Shown piece by piece: positions 1 through 8,700 of a stretch of 64,000 nt of DNA. Position numbers and translations under genes: made by a program. The DNA comes from Actinosynnema sp042752395. GTDB lineage: Bacteria > Actinomycetota > Actinomycetes > Mycobacteriales > Pseudonocardiaceae. The notes below the pieces were generated by a model. The model did not search any database and had not been told where the DNA came from. It worked only from the letters and a program-made list of their open reading frames with translations. The stretch covers positions 33,309 through 97,308 of the forward strand of contig NZ_JBHYXZ010000010.1 in the NCBI RefSeq assembly GCF_042752395.1, given 5' to 3'. Numbering within the stretch: position 1 is the stretch's first letter; the number at the start of each line of letters is the position of its first letter.

Positions 1-989
1 AGCGGGCGCTGTTCCTCGAGGCCGACCGCATGCGGGCGCCGAAGATCACCGAAGAGAACCTGCGCAACCAGATCGACGTCGTGAAGGAGGAGATCCGACT
101 CAACGTGCTGAACCGACCGTACGGCGGGTTCCCCTGGATCCTCCTGCCGCCGGTCCTGTTCCAGACCTTCCCCAACGCGCACAACGGCTACGGCGACTTC
201 ACCGACCTGGAGAACGCCACCGTGGACGACTGCGCCGCGTTCTTCGACACCTACTACGCGCCGGGCAACGCCGTGCTGACGGTGGCGGGCGACTTCGACC
301 CCGACGAGGCGAAGGCGCTCGTCGAGAAGCACTTCGGTGACGTGCCCGCCCGACCGGTGGCGCCCCGGCCGTCGTTCGCCGAGGCCGCGCCGAAGGGCGA
401 GCTGCGGGCCGAGCACACCGACAAGCACGCGCCGATGCCCGCCATCGCCGTGGGCTACCGCATCCCGGACCCGGTCGCCGAGGTCGAGGGCTACCTCACG
501 TACCTGGTCCTGGCCGGTGTGCTGACCGACGGCGACGGGTCGCGGCTCCAGCAGCGGCTGGTGCACCGCGACGCGATCGTGGTCGACGTCGGCGCCGGGT
601 GCGGTCTGTTCGGGCCGCTGGAGGCGCGCGACCCCGACACGTTCAGCATCACCGCGATCCACCCGCCGGAGGTCACCTCCGAGCAGGTGCTCGCGGCGGT
701 GGACGAGGAGCTGCTGCGGTTGGCCGAGGAAGGGCCGACCGAGCAGGAGCTGGCGAAGGTCACCGCCCGCTGGGTGTCGACCATGCACCGGGAGCACGAC
801 CGGCTCACCAGCCGCACGCTGGGCCTCGGGTCGGCCGAGCTGCTGTTCGGGCGGGCCGAGCTGCTGTACGAGCTGCCGGACAAGCTGGCCGGCATCACCA
901 CCGACGAGGTCGCCGCGGCGGCCAAGGCGCTGCGGCCGGACTCGCGCGCCGTCCTGATCCTCAAGCCCGCCACCGGAGGTAACGAGTGA
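1..989 (+). CDS. M16 family zinc metallopeptidase, C-terminal part (5' end outside window)
   Basis: The frame is open from the first bases of the window, so this is the 3' part of a larger gene; the first ATG at 30 is internal. The visible protein has the insulinase/mitochondrial-processing-peptidase fold: a segment ending in VVKEEIR that should carry the third zinc-ligand glutamate, the phrase YYAPGNAVLTVAGDF, and an inactive-domain half ending near residue 319. The HxxEH zinc motif must lie upstream of the window. It overlaps the next M16 gene by GTGA, which fits the bacterial two-subunit M16B arrangement in which one chain supplies zinc and the other the substrate-binding R/Y pair. The family assignment is firm; the physiological substrate is unknown. 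Confidence 0.9.
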   Translation, partial: RALFLEADRMRAPKITEENLRNQIDVVKEEIRLNVLNRPYGGFPWILLPPVLFQTFPNAHNGYGDFTDLENATVDDCAAFFDTYYAPGNAVLTVAGDFDPDEAKALVEKHFGDVPARPVAPRPSFAEAAPKGELRAEHTDKHAPMPAIAVGYRIPDPVAEVEGYLTYLVLAGVLTDGDGSRLQQRLVHRDAIVVDVGAGCGLFGPLEARDPDTFSITAIHPPEVTSEQVLAAVDEELLRLAEEGPTEQELAKVTARWVSTMHREHDRLTSRTLGLGSAELLFGRAELLYELPDKLAGITTDEVAAAAKALRPDSRAVLILKPATGGNE

Positions 990-2374
990 GCGCCCCGACC
1001 AAGCACCGCAGCGCCGAGGAGATCGGCCGTACGGAGCTAGGGCCTCGCCCGTTCCCCGAGCTGGGCGAGCAGCGGGCGGCGGCGGACCTGGACACGGTCG
1101 ACACCACGTTGGCCAACGGCCTGCGGGTGCTCGCGGTGCGCCGGTCGTCGGTGCCGCTGGTGGAGGTGCGGCTGCGGATCCCGTTCGGGGACCCGGCGGC
1201 GAGCAGCGTCGGCTCGACGCACGCGGCCCGCGCCGAGGTGCTGGCGAACACGATCCTCACCGGCACCGCGACCCGGAGCCGGGTGGACGTGGACACGGAG
1301 CTGGCGCTGGTCGGCGGCGAGCTGGACGCGGTGGTCGACCCGGAGCGGCTGGCGCTGTCCGGCAACGCGCTGGTGTCCGGTTTCGGCACCGTGCTGGACG
1401 TGCTGCGGGACGTGCTCACCGGCGCGACCTACCCGGCGGACGAGGTCGAGCGGGAACGGGCCCGGTTGGTGGAGCGGATCCGGCTGGCGCGGTCGCAGCC
1501 GAACGTGATCGCCCGGGAGGCGTTGCAGCGCCACCTGTACGGCGACCACCCGTTCGCCAAGGAGATGCCTGAGGCCGACGAGGTCGCGGCGGTCACGCGG
1601 GACGACGTGCTCGCGCTGCACTCGGCGGCCGTGCTGCCGCGCGGGTCGGTGCTGGTCGTCGTGGGCGACGTGGAGCCGGACGCGGCGGTGCGCGCGGTCG
1701 AGGGGGCGTTGGGCGGCTGGACCGGTGAGGGCACGGCGGTGTCGTTGTCGCCGCTGCCGCCCGTGCGGGGTGGCGACGTGCTGCTGGTGCACCGCCCGGG
1801 AGCCGTGCAGTCCCAGATCCGCCTCGCCGGGCGCGGCCTGGTGCGGACCGACGAGCGGTACCCGGCGTTGCAGCTCGCGAACCTGGTGTTCGGCGGGTTC
1901 TTCTCGTCGCGGCTGGTGGAGAACATCCGGGAGGACAAGGGCTACACCTACGGCGCGCGGTCGCACCCGGAGTTCACGCCGGGCGGCGCGACGCTGCTGG
2001 TGGACGCCGACACCGCGAGCGAGGTGACGGCGGCGGCGCTGTTGGAGACCCGGTACGAGCTGGGTCGCCTGGGCCTGGTGCCGCCGACCGAGTCCGAGGT
2101 GGACACCGCGCGCCGCTACGCGGTCGGGTCGCTGCTGACCTCGACGTCGTCGCAGGGCGGGTTGGCGTCGTTCCTGGTGAACCTCGCCGGTCTGGGCCTG
2201 GACGTGGAGTGGTTCACCGGGCACCCGGCGCGGCTGGCGAGCGTCACGGTCGAGCAGGTCACGGAGGTGGCGTTGGAGTTCTTCGCGCCGACCGCGTTCA
2301 CCGGTGTGCTGGTCGGTGACGCGGAGCTGCTGGCCCCGCAGCTGCGGGCGTTGGGCGGTGTGACCCTGCCGTGA
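986..2374 (+). CDS. M16 family peptidase, non-catalytic partner subunit
   Basis: A 462-residue M16 protein starts at a GTG that overlaps the upstream stop (GTGA), so translation is probably coupled. The place where catalytic subunits carry HxxEH reads STHAARAEVL here (about residues 70-80), so zinc binding is not expected. The C-terminal half keeps the R/Y substrate-binding signature around residues 307-322 (RLVENIREDKGYTYG). Together with the upstream gene this looks like a heterodimer of a catalytic chain and an R/Y chain, as in known bacterial M16B pairs. There is no signal peptide, so the complex is probably cytoplasmic. The next gene again overlaps by 4 nt. Confidence 0.9.
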   Translation: MSAPTKHRSAEEIGRTELGPRPFPELGEQRAAADLDTVDTTLANGLRVLAVRRSSVPLVEVRLRIPFGDPAASSVGSTHAARAEVLANTILTGTATRSRVDVDTELALVGGELDAVVDPERLALSGNALVSGFGTVLDVLRDVLTGATYPADEVERERARLVERIRLARSQPNVIAREALQRHLYGDHPFAKEMPEADEVAAVTRDDVLALHSAAVLPRGSVLVVVGDVEPDAAVRAVEGALGGWTGEGTAVSLSPLPPVRGGDVLLVHRPGAVQSQIRLAGRGLVRTDERYPALQLANLVFGGFFSSRLVENIREDKGYTYGARSHPEFTPGGATLLVDADTASEVTAAALLETRYELGRLGLVPPTESEVDTARRYAVGSLLTSTSSQGGLASFLVNLAGLGLDVEWFTGHPARLASVTVEQVTEVALEFFAPTAFTGVLVGDAELLAPQLRALGGVTLP

Positions 2375-3475
2375 GCTTCGAGTTGGTGGAACTGCCCGCC
2401 CTGTCGCGGTTCACGGTCAACCGGCAGGAGCCGTTGCGGGGTGACGCGGAGCGGCTCGGGCACCTGTGGCCGAAGGCGCGGGTCATCAGCGTGGACGCGC
2501 GCGGCCGCACGCTGGTGGCCGACCGGGGGTCGCGCCTGGTGGACCGTCCCGCGACCGATTTCGGCGACGGCCCGCCGGGCACGGCGGTGCTGCTCGGCGA
2601 GCAGGACGGCGTGGCGTACTGGGCGGTGCCGCTGACCGAGGACGAGACGGACGTCGGCGCGGGGGGCGGGCCGGGCGTGGGCGCGGCCGCCGGCACACTC
2701 CAACCCCATGAAGGCGGACACGCGGCCGGCCCGCCCGGGGCGCGAGCCCCNNNNNNNNNNCGGGGTGGGCTCGGGGGGGGTGCCGCTCCCCCGGCCCGAC
2801 GCGGCCGGCGGCGCCCGGGCGGGGGGGGGGGGGGCCCGGCCGGAGCTGACCGACGAGCCGCAGTGGCTCGACCTGCGGGCGTGCGGCGCGTTGCTGGACG
2901 CCACCGGCGCGGGCCTGTTCACGTCGGCGGTCGCGTTGTTCCACTGGCACCGGACGGCGAAGTTCTGCGCGGTGTGCGGCGGACGGACGGAGTCCGTCAA
3001 GTCCGGGTGGGCGCGGGTGTGCGAGCAGTGCGGGCACGAGGAGTACCCGCGCACCGACGCGGCGGTGATCTGCCTGGTGCACGACGGCGCGGACCAGGTG
3101 CTGCTCGCCCGCGGCGCCGGGTGGCCGGAGGGGCGGTACTCGGTGCTGGCCGGGTTCGTCGAGGCGGGCGAGTCGCTGGAGGCGTGCGTGGCGCGGGAGA
3201 TCGCCGAGGAAGTCGGGGTCGAGGTCGCCGCCATCCGCTACCTCGGCAGCCAGCCGTGGCCGTTCCCGCGGTCGTTGATGGTGGGCTTCGAGGCGGTGGC
3301 CGACCCGGCCGAGCCGCTGCGGCTCGCCGACGGTGAGATCGCGCAGGCCAAGTGGGTCGGTCGGGCCGAGGTGCGGCAGGCGCTCGCCGAACCGGGCAGC
3401 GTGCCGGACCTGCTGCTCGCTCCCGGCGCGTCGATCGCCTACCGGATGATCCAGTCGTGGGCGGCGGCGGGCTGA
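2371..3475 (+). CDS. nudC: NADH pyrophosphatase NudC (Nudix), interrupted by an assembly gap
   Basis: The enzyme splits NAD(H) or NAD-capped RNA ends into mononucleotides. The start is a GTG overlapping the M16 stop (GTGA). The N-terminal part reads cleanly to about 2700, the 10-N gap lies at 2751-2760, and the C-terminal part resumes by about 2840 in a different frame, so the frame change is explained by unknown gap length. After the gap come a four-cysteine zinc ribbon (FCAVCGG then CEQCG), a full Nudix box (GFVEAGESLEACVAREIAEEVG) of the GX5EX7REUXEEXGU type, and the SQPWPFP signature of NADH pyrophosphatases. Function is well supported. Residues encoded at about 2700-2840 should not be trusted. 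Confidence 0.88.
2751..2760. other. Scaffold gap (10 N) with degraded flanks
   Basis: Ten Ns sit inside nudC. The flanks contain runs such as ten or more G at 2820-2835, typical of unresolved GC-rich sequence. The true length is unknown and the nudC frame is not preserved across it. Confidence 0.98.
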
Positions 3476-4073
3476 TCCGGCGCGGCACGGCCGGTCAGGT
3501 CGGGCGGGGCAGGGTCGGGCCAGGGCAGCCGGTGGACGAAGTTCGCCTAACCGGTGCCAGGTGATCTCCGGCAGTTCGACGTGCGGCCGGGGCGGGTCGA
3601 TGCCGGTGCCGACCTCGGTGAAGCAGCGGAACATCGGCGGCCGGGTCCGCAGAGCGGCGAGGGGCCCCCCCCCCCCCCAGCGGGGGGGGGGGGGGGGGGG
3701 GTGGGGGGGGGGGGGGCGCTCGAGCGAGGCGGCGGTGGCGGGCGGGGGTCAGATCTCNNNNNNNNNNGGGGCGGCCCGGGCGCCCCACCGCGCTCCCCCC
3801 GCCCACCCGGGGCCCCGGGGCCCGCCGCGCGCCCCCCCCCCCCCCCCACCCCGGGGGGGGGGGCCCGGACCGGGTGACCGGGGGCGGCCGTCAACGCCTC
3901 GGCGCGATGTCCGGCACGGGTGCAATGCCCGCGGATGGCATGGGCACGCACGCTCCTGGCCTGCGCGCGAGCCCTCCTGCACGCCGGACAGCGTTGCGGC
4001 GCAAGAACTCCGACCCCTCGGAACGGACCTCGCCTGCGTCGGGGCGCGATGTCCACCACGGCTCCGGATCGAC
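3476..4073. other. Gene-free or unreadable stretch containing a second gap (N at 3758-3767)
   Basis: No convincing gene is visible. From about 3660 to 3870 the sequence is mostly C and G homopolymers around ten Ns, which I read as assembly noise. On the minus strand a short segment (about 3634 to 3500, beginning MFRCFTEVGTG and including VELPEITWHRLG) looks protein-like and could be the end of a convergent gene, but its frame breaks and I cannot assign it. In related genomes nudC is often near mycoredoxin and uvrD2; neither is visible here. Confidence 0.6.
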
Positions 4074-4393
4074 CTGAACGGCGGTCTGCTGATGTCCGAG
4101 TTGTCCGATCTGCTCGCGGTCGGCCGGAGCGGCGTCACCCGACTGGTTGGTGCGCCGCAGCCGGGTGGTGCACGAGCGGCCACCGGACAAACGCCGGGTT
4201 GTGCACGTGGAGGTTGTCAGGCGACGGGCGGCGTCTGCCGGCGACCACGAGCGACCCCGCGTACCGGGAGTCGGTCGCCGAGGAGGACGCCGCTCCGCTG
4301 AGTGACCGCGACGTCGCCGATCTGAAGCGCATCGGGCGAAAACTGCTGGAAGCGCCCGGGAAATGGGGCACCAAGCGGTTCGCCACCGACTAA
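4074..4393 (+). pseudogene. Decayed MarR-family regulator
   Basis: Three consecutive frames each give a recognisable piece of a MarR winged-helix protein. From 4074 one frame reads LNGGLLMSELSDLLAVGRSG, the recognition-helix region. From 4150 the next frame reads VRRSRVVHERPPDKRRVVHV, the wing with its usual proline-aspartate-lysine-arginine stretch. The last frame ends with LSDRDVADLKRIGRKLLEA before the stop at 4391-4393, resembling a MarR C-terminal helix. At least two frameshifts are needed to join them and no full N-terminus is seen. The gap flank is several hundred bases upstream, so decay is more likely than sequencing error, though error cannot be excluded. Confidence 0.6.
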
Positions 4394-4442
4394 CGTCGGG
4401 ACTTCGACGCGCCCGACTGGCGGCCGTGGTCCTACTCGCTCG

Positions 4443-5645
4443 ATGGGGGTCGCCGTGCACCGCAAACTGACCGTGCGCGACCTGCGTGCAGGCAACCGTG
4501 CGCGGGTGCTGCGCGCGCTGTACTTCGACCAGCCGCGCAGTCGCCAGGAACTGGCGGGCATCACCGGGCTGAGCCAGGCGTCGGTCAGCAACGTCGTCGC
4601 CGAGCTGATCGCCGACGGCGTGGTGGTCGAGGCCGGCCAGGTCGACTCCGACGGCGGCCGGCCGCGCGTGCTGCTGCGGGTCAACCAGTCGCACGCGGCG
4701 GTGGTCGGGGTCGACGTCGGCGAGACGCACGTGCTGGTCGAGGTGTTCGACCTGACGCTGCGGCGGCTGGCGGAGGCGACGTTCCCGATGGAGCCCGAGG
4801 CCCAGTCGATCGACGACGTGGCGCGGCGGGTCCTCGAAGGACTCGACCGGTGCCTCGCCGCCAGCGGGGTGCGCGACGTGCTCGGCGTCGGCATCGGCGT
4901 GCCCGGCCAGGTCGAGCGCGGACTGGTGTACGCGCAGACCGTCGGTTGGCACGGCGTCGCTCTGGAACGGCTGCTCCGGACCGGCACCGACCTGCCGTTG
5001 TTCCTGGACAACGGGGCGAACACGTTGGGTCAGGCGGAGGTGTGGTTCGGCGCCGGCCGCGGCACGGGTGACGCGGTGGTCGCGCTGATCGGGTCGGGTG
5101 TCGGCGCGAGCGTCATCGCGGACGGGGTGCTGTACCGGGGTTCGTCGGGTGGCGCGGGGGAGTGGGGGCACACGACGGTCGCCCTGGACGGCCGTCCGTG
5201 CCGGTGCGGCGCGCACGGGTGCCTGGAGGCGTACATCGGCGCGTCGGCCATCGTCGCCCGGTACCGCGCGGTGAAGGCCGACGTGCCCGCCGAGCAGGAG
5301 GCGGCGTTGGCGGCGCTGGTCGCCGACAAGTCACGGGCGGCCCGCGACGTCCTCGCCGAGACCGCCCGGTACGCGGGGCTGGGCATCGCGAACCTGATCA
5401 ACCTGTTCAACCCGTCGCAGGTGATCGTCGGGGGCTGGGCCGGCCTGCTGCTCGGCGAGCGGATCCTGGACGACGTGCGTACCCAGGCGTCCCGCCACGC
5501 CCTGCACCGGCCGTTCGAGCAGGCCACGATCACCCTGTGCCAACTGGGCCCCGAGTCCGTCGCGCTCGGCGCGGCGACCCTGCCGGTGGCCCGGTTCCTG
5601 GCCGCGGGCGGCGTGCCGGACCGCACCGCCAGCCGCGCGGTCTAG
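4443..5645 (+). CDS. ROK-family transcriptional regulator / sugar kinase-like
   Basis: A 400-residue protein with an N-terminal winged helix (about residues 20-80, including RQELAGITGLSQASVSNVV) followed by a ROK domain. The ROK zinc motif CRCGAHGCLE lies near residues 253-262, and glycine-rich ATP/sugar-binding segments (GVGIGVPGQVERG, LIGSGVGASVIADG) are present. Such NagC/XylR-type proteins repress sugar-use genes and respond to a sugar or sugar phosphate. No transporter or catabolic gene is adjacent, so the target is not evident. The ATG at 4443 is used; a GTG at 4455 is an alternative. It converges with the jet operon, whose last stop is 131 nt away. Confidence 0.9.
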   Translation: MGVAVHRKLTVRDLRAGNRARVLRALYFDQPRSRQELAGITGLSQASVSNVVAELIADGVVVEAGQVDSDGGRPRVLLRVNQSHAAVVGVDVGETHVLVEVFDLTLRRLAEATFPMEPEAQSIDDVARRVLEGLDRCLAASGVRDVLGVGIGVPGQVERGLVYAQTVGWHGVALERLLRTGTDLPLFLDNGANTLGQAEVWFGAGRGTGDAVVALIGSGVGASVIADGVLYRGSSGGAGEWGHTTVALDGRPCRCGAHGCLEAYIGASAIVARYRAVKADVPAEQEAALAALVADKSRAARDVLAETARYAGLGIANLINLFNPSQVIVGGWAGLLLGERILDDVRTQASRHALHRPFEQATITLCQLGPESVALGAATLPVARFLAAGGVPDRTASRAV

Positions 5646-5776
5646 CCCGGCCTGGTTGAACCCCGGCCGCGCTGATCCTGCCTGGTTGGGCCTCGGCCGG
5701 TTCAGCACCGCCCGGCCGCACCGTCCGATCGGGGCCCGTGCGCCGACAGCACGAGGCTCGACGCATCGGGCCCGGG

Positions 5777-8700
5777 CTACGGGTCGATCCGGTCCAGGGC
5801 CGCGCCGTCCCAGGTCGTCTGCGTGCACGCCACGCCACGCCCGTTCTTGGGCCGCAGCACGTCGTAGATGTGCATGCGGGGGATCTTGTCCGACACGCCC
5901 CAGCCGCTGGGCCAGGTGATCACCCAGTCCATGTCCAGGTCCACGAGCAGGCCGAGCATGCGCGCGATCGTCGGGTCGTCCAGCCGCTCGAACGCCTCGT
6001 CCAGCAGCACCAGGCGCAACGGCGAGAACTCACCGCTCACCGCGTCGTAGAACGACGCCGCCGCCGCGAACAGCGTCACGTACGAGATCAGGCGCGTCTC
6101 ACCGGACGAGAGCTGCCGCAGCCTGCGCTCGCGCGGCCCGCCGTCCGGGCCGGTGTCGGCGACGGTGACGGTGAACTGGTGCCACGTCCGGTAGTCCAGG
6201 GCGCGGGACAGGATCTCGGCGTAGTTGCCGGTGTGCGCGTCGCGTTCGGCTTCGATGCGTTCGGTGAACACGCGCCGCAGCGTCGCGTCCTGCTCCGGGT
6301 CGCGTTCCGCGTAGGGCAGGCGGACCAGCGCCAATGCGTCGCGGGTCTCCTCCTCCAACGCCGCCGACGGCTTCCACGCCAGCTTGACGTGCACGCCCTG
6401 GCTCGACCGCGCCCGGCCGAGGACCTCGTTCATGCGCTTGCACAGGTCCTCGGCGACCGCGATCTGGCCGCGCAGCCACTCGGCCAGGTCGCGGATCAGG
6501 TAGTCGGCGAAGATGTTCTGGTACTGCTCGTCGAGGAAACCGCGCTGCTCGGCGAGCTTCGCGGTGACCTGACGTGCGGCGACGGCGACCGGTCGGGCGC
6601 CCTCCTCGCCGGTGACGGTGACCGTGAGCAGGCCGACGTGCTGCTCGGCGGCGATGTCGTGGCTGCCCGCCAGCGACGTCTGGAGCGCCTGCAGCTTGGT
6701 GATCACGGTCGCCTCGCCCGCGCCGCGCCGGTCGGAACCCGCCAGCGCGGCCCGGACGGCCGTGACGTCCTCCGGCACGTCCGGCAGCGCGGCCACAAGG
6801 ATTCCCGGCGCCTGCACGGTGGCCTTGAAGTGCTCGGCCGCGTGGGTCAGGGTGTCGCGGGCGGCGGCGAGTTGGTCGGCGGACGTCTCCAGCTGGGCGG
6901 TCAGCTTCGCGGCCTGCTCACGCGCCTCGACGACCTGTTCCCGCACACTCTTCAGCTCGTCCCGCATCTCCCGCCGCGAACGCTCCAAAGTGGACAGTTG
7001 CGAGGCGATTTCCCTGGCCTCGCCCCCGATCGCGTCGGTCAACTCTGCCAACGTCGCCGCCTGCGACGCGTAATCCACGCACCGTGCCTCCGCATCCGCC
7101 TCCGCCGCGACCCGATCCGCCACCGCCGCGTGGTACCGGTGCGTCGCATCTGTCAGGTCGGCCACGGTGCCGCGGCACTGGCGGCGCAGCACGTCACCCA
7201 ACCGGTCGGCCGTCCGCTGCGCCTCGGCCGCCGCCCGCTGGGCCTGCTGGAGGCCGTCGGTGGTGGCGGGCAGGCCCGCGTCGCCGGCCTGGCGGACGAC
7301 CTCGGCGGCGGCGGCCTCGCCGCGGGCCTGGGCGGTGGCGAGTTCGTCGCGCAGCTCCTCCGCGCGGCGGGCGGCGCGGTCGGCGGATTCCTGGGCGGCC
7401 TGGAGGCGGCCGTGACGGGCGACCAGCTCGCGGTCGGCGGGGAAGCGGTCGAGGTGGGTCTCCCACCGGCCGACCAGGGCGTGCGCGGCGGCGAGGTCGG
7501 CTTCGGCGGTGCCCAGGTCGGCGCGCAGGGTGGCCAGCTCGTCCTCGAGTTCCGCGATCCGGCGCCGGCGGGCGGCTTCGCGGGCTCCGGCGCCGATGAA
7601 CTCCGCCGCGTCCTTGTGCCACGCGCCGGTCAGCACGCCCGCCTGCCAGCGGCCGTCCGGGGACACCGCGAACGCGCCGGCCGGAGTCAGGGTGCGCAGG
7701 GACACCGATGCGAGCAGGTCCGCGACGACGGCGGCGGGGACCGGGGAGGTCGGGTCGACGGCCGGGGTCAGGACGTCGGCGAGGGACGGGCCGTCGACCG
7801 GGGTGCCGGGGGCGGCGAGCACGCCCGGGACGGACGGCACGCCGGGTGCGGTCGGCAGGCCGGGTGGGGCGGGCATGTCCGGTGCGGCGGATGTGTGGGG
7901 GGTCGTGTCGGGGGTGGCGGGTGCGGTGGGCGGGGAGTCGGGGGTGTGGGTGGGGGTTGGGCGGTCGGGGGTGGTTTCGGCGGGTCCGCTGGTTTTCAAC
8001 CGAGGTGCGGTAACAGTGTTTCCGTACATGTTCGCGGCATCTTCACCCGATCGTGTCGGGGTGACCCACGCGTCGAGCAGGCCGGACGCCTCCAGGGCGG
8101 CTTCCAGGCCGGCCTTGGCCTCATCGTCCACCGTCGGCCGGAAGTCGACCAGGCGGTAGAACGGCGCGCCGGTCGTGGGATCCCGGTCGACGGCGGTGAA
8201 CCGGGTCCGCTCCGGCGCCCGCGCCGACCCCGAGCGCAGTCCCGCCAGCTCGGCGTCCAGCGCGTTGATCGACGTCACCAGCTCCGCCCGCCGCTGCACG
8301 ACCGCGTGCGCGCCGTCCCGCGCGGCCGTCACGAGGGGGCTCACCCAGTCCCTCGCGGCGGCGGTGAGGGAACGGGCGGTGGCCGGGTCGACCGAGGTCG
8401 GCAGGGGCAGCGGGGTGTCCGGCTGCTGCTCCGCGAGCGGGCCGGAGGTGTGCCACGACTCGACGTCGGCCAGCCACGCCTGCGCCACCTCGGCCAGTTC
8501 CTGGGCCTCCTGGTTGCGCAGCGCGGCGGCCTCGGTGGCCGTGTGCTGGGCGTCGCGCGCGGTGTGGCGCAGGCTCTCCACCTGACGCCAGACCGCGTCC
8601 AGCTCGGCGGCCTGCGCGGCCAGGGCCAGGGCCAGCGCGCCGCGTTGCCGCGCCGACGAGGCGATCTCGGCCAGGCGCGCCGCCACGGTCTCCAGCGCGA

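Noticed and set aside
3500..3634. Minus-strand fragment beginning MFRCFTEVGTG
   Set aside because: Protein-like over about 40 residues, but bounded by low-quality sequence and frame breaks; no family can be assigned.
3660..3870. Long G and C runs that could be read as G-quadruplex elements
   Set aside because: They occur only beside N gaps, also near 2820 and 61140, so assembly noise is the better explanation.
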